A stretch of 9,658 nt of DNA from Fimbriimonadaceae bacterium (GTDB taxonomy: Bacteria > Armatimonadota > Fimbriimonadia > Fimbriimonadales > Fimbriimonadaceae): assembly GCA_947447315.1 (NCBI GenBank), contig CANFJD010000082.1, positions 1 through 9,658 on the forward strand, given 5' to 3'. Position 1 is the stretch's first letter. Every line of letters starts with the position of its first letter. The position numbers and the translations under genes were made by a program. Below, piece by piece: positions 6,031-9,658 of this stretch. The notes under the pieces were generated by a model. It had not been told where the DNA came from, ran no database searches, and worked only from the letters and a program-made list of their open reading frames with translations.

Positions 6031-8949
6031 TTAGTTCAGTTTCCAGGCTTGCGTTGTCGTTTTGCCGGCAACTTCAACTTCCAGGGTGTAATCGCCTACG
6101 GGAAGGTAGGTTGGGCGCTCGGCACCACGTGGGTCGGCCAGCGCTTCCTGAACCGTGGATATCTTGCGATTCTTCACGTCCACGGTTCCCCGGTTGGCCG
6201 GAGTCAACTGCAGCGAAAGCGAGAACGCATTGAATCCGCGAAGGGCGTCGATATCCATTTCCTTCACCACCTTGCCGTCCTTGTCCTTCAGACGGATCTT
6301 GCCCTTACCGGCCGTTTCGGTGAAAACCGTTCCGGTGAGCTTGGGCTCGGTGGGAGGAGTGGAATCGTAAGGATCCCGGAAATCTAGACCCCACCGTTCA
6401 CCTCGCTTCACGTCCGAAATGTCAAACAGCACCAGATCCTTCCCTTTCGCATCCGATAGGTATCGTCGCAAGGGCTTCAGATTCAGCACATATCCACCCC
6501 GCGCGTGCGTGGCCGCGACCAAATCGTCGGAACGTTCCTGAATGGCCAAATCGTGGACGGGAAGGTTGGGGAACGCGCCGTGGAGGGGCATCCACGTCGC
6601 GCCGGCGTCCACCGTCACATAAACGCCCATGTCGGTCCCGACATACAAGATGCTCTTATCTTTGGGGTCTTCGCGAACCACATTGATGGGTTCGGCGGGA
6701 AGATTGCCGACGAGGGACGTCCACGTCTTGCCTTGATCGGTGGATTTCCACAGGTAGGACGAGGAGTCATCCTCGCGATAACCGTTCTGGGCGCAGTAAA
6801 CCACGTTCACGTCGTACCGACTGGCGACGATTCGGCTCACCCACTTGTTCGGCTGGGGAGTGGAGATATCGCGCCAAGTATTGCCACCGTCGGGAGTCAT
6901 CTTTACCGTGCCATCATCGGCGGCGGTGTAAATGAGTCCAAATTTCAGGGGGCTTTCGCAGATGTCTTTGAGACTGGAATACGGGACGTCACCTTGTTCA
7001 CGATTCTTCGTGAGGTCCGGCGAAATCGTCTCCCAGGTACGTCCCTGATTAAACGATCGGTGCAGGTATTGGCTACCTAAGTAGATGATATCGGGTTGGA
7101 AAGTGCTGATTACGATGGGGCTGATCCAGTTGAACCGGTACGTGGTCCCCTTGGGGGGTCGCGGGGTGATAGGACGCGTATCCTTCCCGGGCTCCACCGC
7201 AAAGTGCTGACCAAACTGGTACGCCACATAAACCAGATCACCGTCATTCCGAGGGTCGACGGCGATCGCTGAACCATCGCCACCAAACAAGTCATTCCAC
7301 GACCAATTTTCGCTTTCACCGGGGCGATAGTTCGACGGTCCGCGCATGGTTCCGTTATCCTGCAGACCCATGATCACGTTGTACGGTCGCTTGTTATCCA
7401 CTGCCAGCGTGGTGGCCTGCGCCACGGACAGGTTGTTGATGTGTTTCACCGTTTTGGCGTCATCTCCGCTCAGGTACAGGCCGCCGTCGTTCCCCAACCA
7501 GGTTTTGCCAGGTTGACGCGCATCGAAGTACATGGCGTGATAATCCACGTGGGCGGACTGGGCCACACTGAGCCACGTTTTCCCGCCATCCATCGAGCGG
7601 AGTAACGGCAGACCCATCACATAAACCTGGTCCGGCAGGGCGGGGTTCACGAAGACGCGGCCCCAATAGTAACCACCAAACGAGCCTAAGGTGCCCAGTC
7701 GCTTCCAAGACTTCCCGCCATCGTCGCTGCGATAGATCTCGCTCTGGATGATGTTCTTTTTGAACGCCCCGGCCTTCTCCAGTTTTTCCTTAAGGTCGGC
7801 ATATTTCAGTGTGCCCGCCTTGATCTGCTCGAGAGCGTCCTTTCCTTTCAAATTCAGATCAGGAAATCCGCGAAGATAATCATCGAGGGGCTTCTCTTCT
7901 ACTTGCTTGAGCTTTTCGTCATCCAGCAGAAGGAATCGCCGGGAGGTGAGTCTTCCGGACGGCGCGAATTCATCGTTAAACTGCCAGTCGGGTTCTTCGG
8001 AATTGTTGTCAACGTAGGCGTAAACCCTCTTTCCGTCGTTCGCCATCGCCAAGCCTGTGCGTCCCGCGGCGTCCCCGGTTGGCAATTGAGTCACCTTAGA
8101 CCACGTTTTGCCGCCGTCGTACGACTGCATGACACCCGACCCCTTACCGCTCTCGCGGAAATTCCAAGCCCGGCGGTCTCGGTCCCACAGGCTTACGAGC
8201 AGGTGATTTGAATTCGTCGGATCCAGTACGGCATCGATGGCACCGGTGTATTCATCACCCTTCAAAACTTGTTGCCAGGTCTTTCCGCCGTCGGTTGTCT
8301 TGTAAAGACCGCGCTCTGGATTCTGGCTGTACAGGTGGCCGATTACCGCAACGTAAACGATGTTCTCATTTCTCGGATCAATAATCACCTGACCGATGTG
8401 CTGGCTCTCGGGAAGGCCGACGTTGGTCCAAGTTTTGCCCGAATCGGTGCTCTTAAATACTCCCGTGCCCGCGTAGCTGGTGCGCTGACTGTTAGATTCG
8501 CCCGTCCCAACCCAGATGGTCTTACCGTCGCGGCTGACCGCGGTGGCTCCAATTCCGAAGGCGCTCTGATCTTCAAAGAGACTTTCCCACGTGACCCCGT
8601 CGTCTTTGGTACGGAAAAGGCCGCCGGTCGCAAACGATACTAAGATCGTGCCTGGCTCGCCGGCCGGACTGTCGATATCAATGACGCGACCACCCTGAAT
8701 TTCGGGTCCAATGTTCCGCCACTTTATTCCGCCGAAGTAGCTGCTTTTCTTCAACGCGTTCCGTGCCGCAAATGCGTTGGCACGGAACTCGGCCGACGAC
8801 CCTTTCACCGCTACCGGGTGAAACTTCGTTCGCTCGTCGGCCTTGCTGAGATTGCCCGCATCGGGAGCAAAATCGGGGTCGATGATCGGCTCTTGTCCGT
8901 AAGCCGACGCGAGGACGCCGAGCAACGCTAATCCAAACAGTGAACGCAT
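6031..8949 (-). CDS. Secreted VPS10/sortilin-type Asp-box beta-propeller protein (glycosyl hydrolase-like)
   Basis: This 972-residue exported protein starts with a signal peptide (MRSLFGLALLGVLASAYG, cleavage likely near residue 18-19). Ten Asp-box turns of the form S-x-D-x-G-x-T-W mark propeller blades near residues 115, 168, 219, 277, 408, 452, 632, 685, 737 and 779. Examples are STDSGKTW, TTDGGKTW, SDDGGKSW and the degenerate SFNQGRTW. The fold resembles VPS10/sortilin and BNR-repeat glycosidases, and such proteins are often annotated as glycosyl hydrolases. I can see no catalytic residue assignment, so enzymatic activity is unproven and peptide or glycan binding is possible. A charged helical insert (about residues 340-398) interrupts the propeller between the fourth and fifth boxes. 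Residues about 870-972 look like an Ig/FlgD-like beta domain (YLPVGDYTLEVEVAGK). There is no LPXTG, membrane anchor or sorting domain at the C-terminus. It lies 49 bases after the oxidoreductase gene and 8 bases before TerC on the same strand. Confidence 0.92.
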   Translation of the reverse strand: MRSLFGLALLGVLASAYGQEPIIDPDFAPDAGNLSKADERTKFHPVAVKGSSAEFRANAFAARNALKKSSYFGGIKWRNIGPEIQGGRVIDIDSPAGEPGTILVSFATGGLFRTKDDGVTWESLFEDQSAFGIGATAVSRDGKTIWVGTGESNSQRTSYAGTGVFKSTDSGKTWTNVGLPESQHIGQVIIDPRNENIVYVAVIGHLYSQNPERGLYKTTDGGKTWQQVLKGDEYTGAIDAVLDPTNSNHLLVSLWDRDRRAWNFRESGKGSGVMQSYDGGKTWSKVTQLPTGDAAGRTGLAMANDGKRVYAYVDNNSEEPDWQFNDEFAPSGRLTSRRFLLLDDEKLKQVEEKPLDDYLRGFPDLNLKGKDALEQIKAGTLKYADLKEKLEKAGAFKKNIIQSEIYRSDDGGKSWKRLGTLGSFGGYYWGRVFVNPALPDQVYVMGLPLLRSMDGGKTWLSVAQSAHVDYHAMYFDARQPGKTWLGNDGGLYLSGDDAKTVKHINNLSVAQATTLAVDNKRPYNVIMGLQDNGTMRGPSNYRPGESENWSWNDLFGGDGSAIAVDPRNDGDLVYVAYQFGQHFAVEPGKDTRPITPRPPKGTTYRFNWISPIVISTFQPDIIYLGSQYLHRSFNQGRTWETISPDLTKNREQGDVPYSSLKDICESPLKFGLIYTAADDGTVKMTPDGGNTWRDISTPQPNKWVSRIVASRYDVNVVYCAQNGYREDDSSSYLWKSTDQGKTWTSLVGNLPAEPINVVREDPKDKSILYVGTDMGVYVTVDAGATWMPLHGAFPNLPVHDLAIQERSDDLVAATHARGGYVLNLKPLRRYLSDAKGKDLVLFDISDVKRGERWGLDFRDPYDSTPPTEPKLTGTVFTETAGKGKIRLKDKDGKVVKEMDIDALRGFNAFSLSLQLTPANRGTVDVKNRKISTVQEALADPRGAERPTYLPVGDYTLEVEVAGKTTTQAWKLN

Positions 8950-8998
8950 GAAGCAGGTTTCTACCCGTTTCAGCGTCCGTTAGGTTCCGTTGCCGCCC
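8950..8998 (-). promoter_or_regulatory. Short gap with three spaced AACGG repeats
   Basis: The 49 bases between the oxidoreductase stop and the propeller-protein ATG contain CCGTT on the + strand (AACGG on the coding strand) at 8965-8969, 8977-8981 and 8987-8991. The last two copies extend to TCCGTT at exactly 10-base spacing, so they face the same side of the helix. No Shine-Dalgarno or clear terminator is visible. A regulator site is possible, but chance cannot be excluded. Confidence 0.2.
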
Positions 8999-9658
8999 TT
9001 AAATAAGGTCGGCGTACTGATCTCGCGCCATTATTGCGGGCTGCGCCGGCTTGCTTCCAATCTCGATGTGTCGACCGGCATCGCTGGATTCATGGAATGC
9101 GTGCATCACATCCAGCACGTGGAATGCCAGATCTCCGCTCGCACGGTGATCGCCACCATTTCGAATTGCGTACGCCATATCCAGCACCCCAACACCCCGA
9201 GCATTGCCCGTGAAGCCAAACTCAACCGGTAGATCTCTCCACTCGGATTCCCCGCGAAGACGGATTTTCGGTTCTCCCCCGAAACCGTTGGGATCTGGCA
9301 CCGCCAATGAACCCTCGCTTCCGTAAATCAAGATGGGGGGCACCATGCTGTGCCAGACATCGAATGTGGTCGTGATTTCACCGACGGCGCCATTGGCAAA
9401 ATCCATAATCCCGGCTACGTGGGTTGGGACTTCCACGTCGATGACCGTGCCGGCTTTCGGTTGACTGGTAATGGTTCGGGTGGGGAATGTAACCCGCGTT
9501 GAACCGGTCACGCGACTCACGGGACCGATCATGTTGACGAGCGCCGTCAGATAGTACGGCCCCATGTCGAACATGGGGCCGCCCCCCTTCCTGTAATAAA
9601 ACTCGGGAGCCGGGTGCCAACTCTCGTGACCATGGCAAAGCATAAAGCAGTGGCTGCC
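8999..9658 (-). CDS. Gfo/Idh/MocA family oxidoreductase, C-terminal part (5' end outside window)
   Basis: This is the C-terminal 219 codons of an NAD(P)-dependent sugar or inositol dehydrogenase-like protein. The frame is open to the right edge and reads sensibly through the first ATG at 9643 (GSHCF then MLCHGHESWHP), so that ATG is internal. Visible family features are ESWHPAPEFYY, the conserved glycine-rich GGGPMFDMGPYYLTALVN of the substrate-binding domain, beta-sheet strands such as GAVGEITTTFDV and LIYGSEGSLAVPDPN, and a C-terminal helix LAFHVLDVMHAFHESS. The nucleotide-binding N-terminal half, with its Rossmann motif and EKP segment, lies outside the window. The substrate cannot be assigned. 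It is the first of three same-strand genes running toward TerC. Confidence 0.93.
   Translation of the reverse strand, partial: GSHCFMLCHGHESWHPAPEFYYRKGGGPMFDMGPYYLTALVNMIGPVSRVTGSTRVTFPTRTITSQPKAGTVIDVEVPTHVAGIMDFANGAVGEITTTFDVWHSMVPPILIYGSEGSLAVPDPNGFGGEPKIRLRGESEWRDLPVEFGFTGNARGVGVLDMAYAIRNGGDHRASGDLAFHVLDVMHAFHESSDAGRHIEIGSKPAQPAIMARDQYADLI

Noticed and set aside
5703..6233. 176-codon ORF on the + strand across the TerC/propeller junction
   Set aside because: It is a shadow of two well-supported reverse-strand genes; Ser/Arg-rich composition without recognisable domain.
6505..7080. 191-codon ORF on the + strand
   Set aside because: It is antisense to the Asp-box propeller gene, whose motifs are clear in the other strand; its sequence shows no domain and no separate ribosome site.
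1..9658. CRISPR array, insertion sequence, phage or defence genes
   Set aside because: No regularly spaced repeats, transposase or integrase motifs, or terminal inverted repeats flanking a gene were seen.

Overview
The window looks like an ordinary bacterial chromosome segment of moderate GC content. It carries three intact or edge-cut gene units and one striking broken gene. There are no RNA genes, CRISPR arrays, insertion sequences or phage genes that I can support. The mix of genes (an ABC-F ATPase, a secreted many-bladed VPS10/sortilin-type protein, a Gfo/Idh/MocA oxidoreductase and a very large multi-PAS hybrid histidine kinase) is what I would expect from Armatimonadota (Fimbriimonas-like) or Planctomycetota. 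This assignment rests on recalled family resemblance only and is tentative.

Layout. Positions 1-1199 (+) hold the C-terminal part of an ABC-F ATPase whose start lies before the window. Positions 1200-2093 are a long gap with a possible weak terminator, a few short palindromes and one doubtful small reverse-strand ORF. Positions 2094-5264 (+) form one continuous reading frame encoding a hybrid sensor kinase: a CheR-associated type PAS, four more PAS domains, HisKA, HATPase and a receiver domain. The frame is interrupted by four stop codons (2220, 2637, 2877, 4908) and has no frameshift. Flanking conserved motifs allow the lost residue to be guessed at three of the four sites. The largest uninterrupted piece, 2928-4910, is still a complete three-PAS histidine kinase.

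The reverse strand carries three genes in series, transcribed from right to left: a Gfo/Idh/MocA family oxidoreductase (8999 to beyond the right edge), an exported 972-residue Asp-box/VPS10-type beta-propeller protein (6031-8949) and a TerC-family membrane protein (5261-6022). The gaps are 49 and 8 bp, so the last two at least are probably co-transcribed. The TerC gene ends tail-to-tail with the kinase frame: the two TAA codons share the palindrome TTAA at 5261-5264.

I did not find a convincing undescribed system. The observation most worth following is the nonsense-only disruption of the hybrid kinase, together with the sign that it descends from a CheB/CheR-PAS-kinase type protein that has lost its front part.
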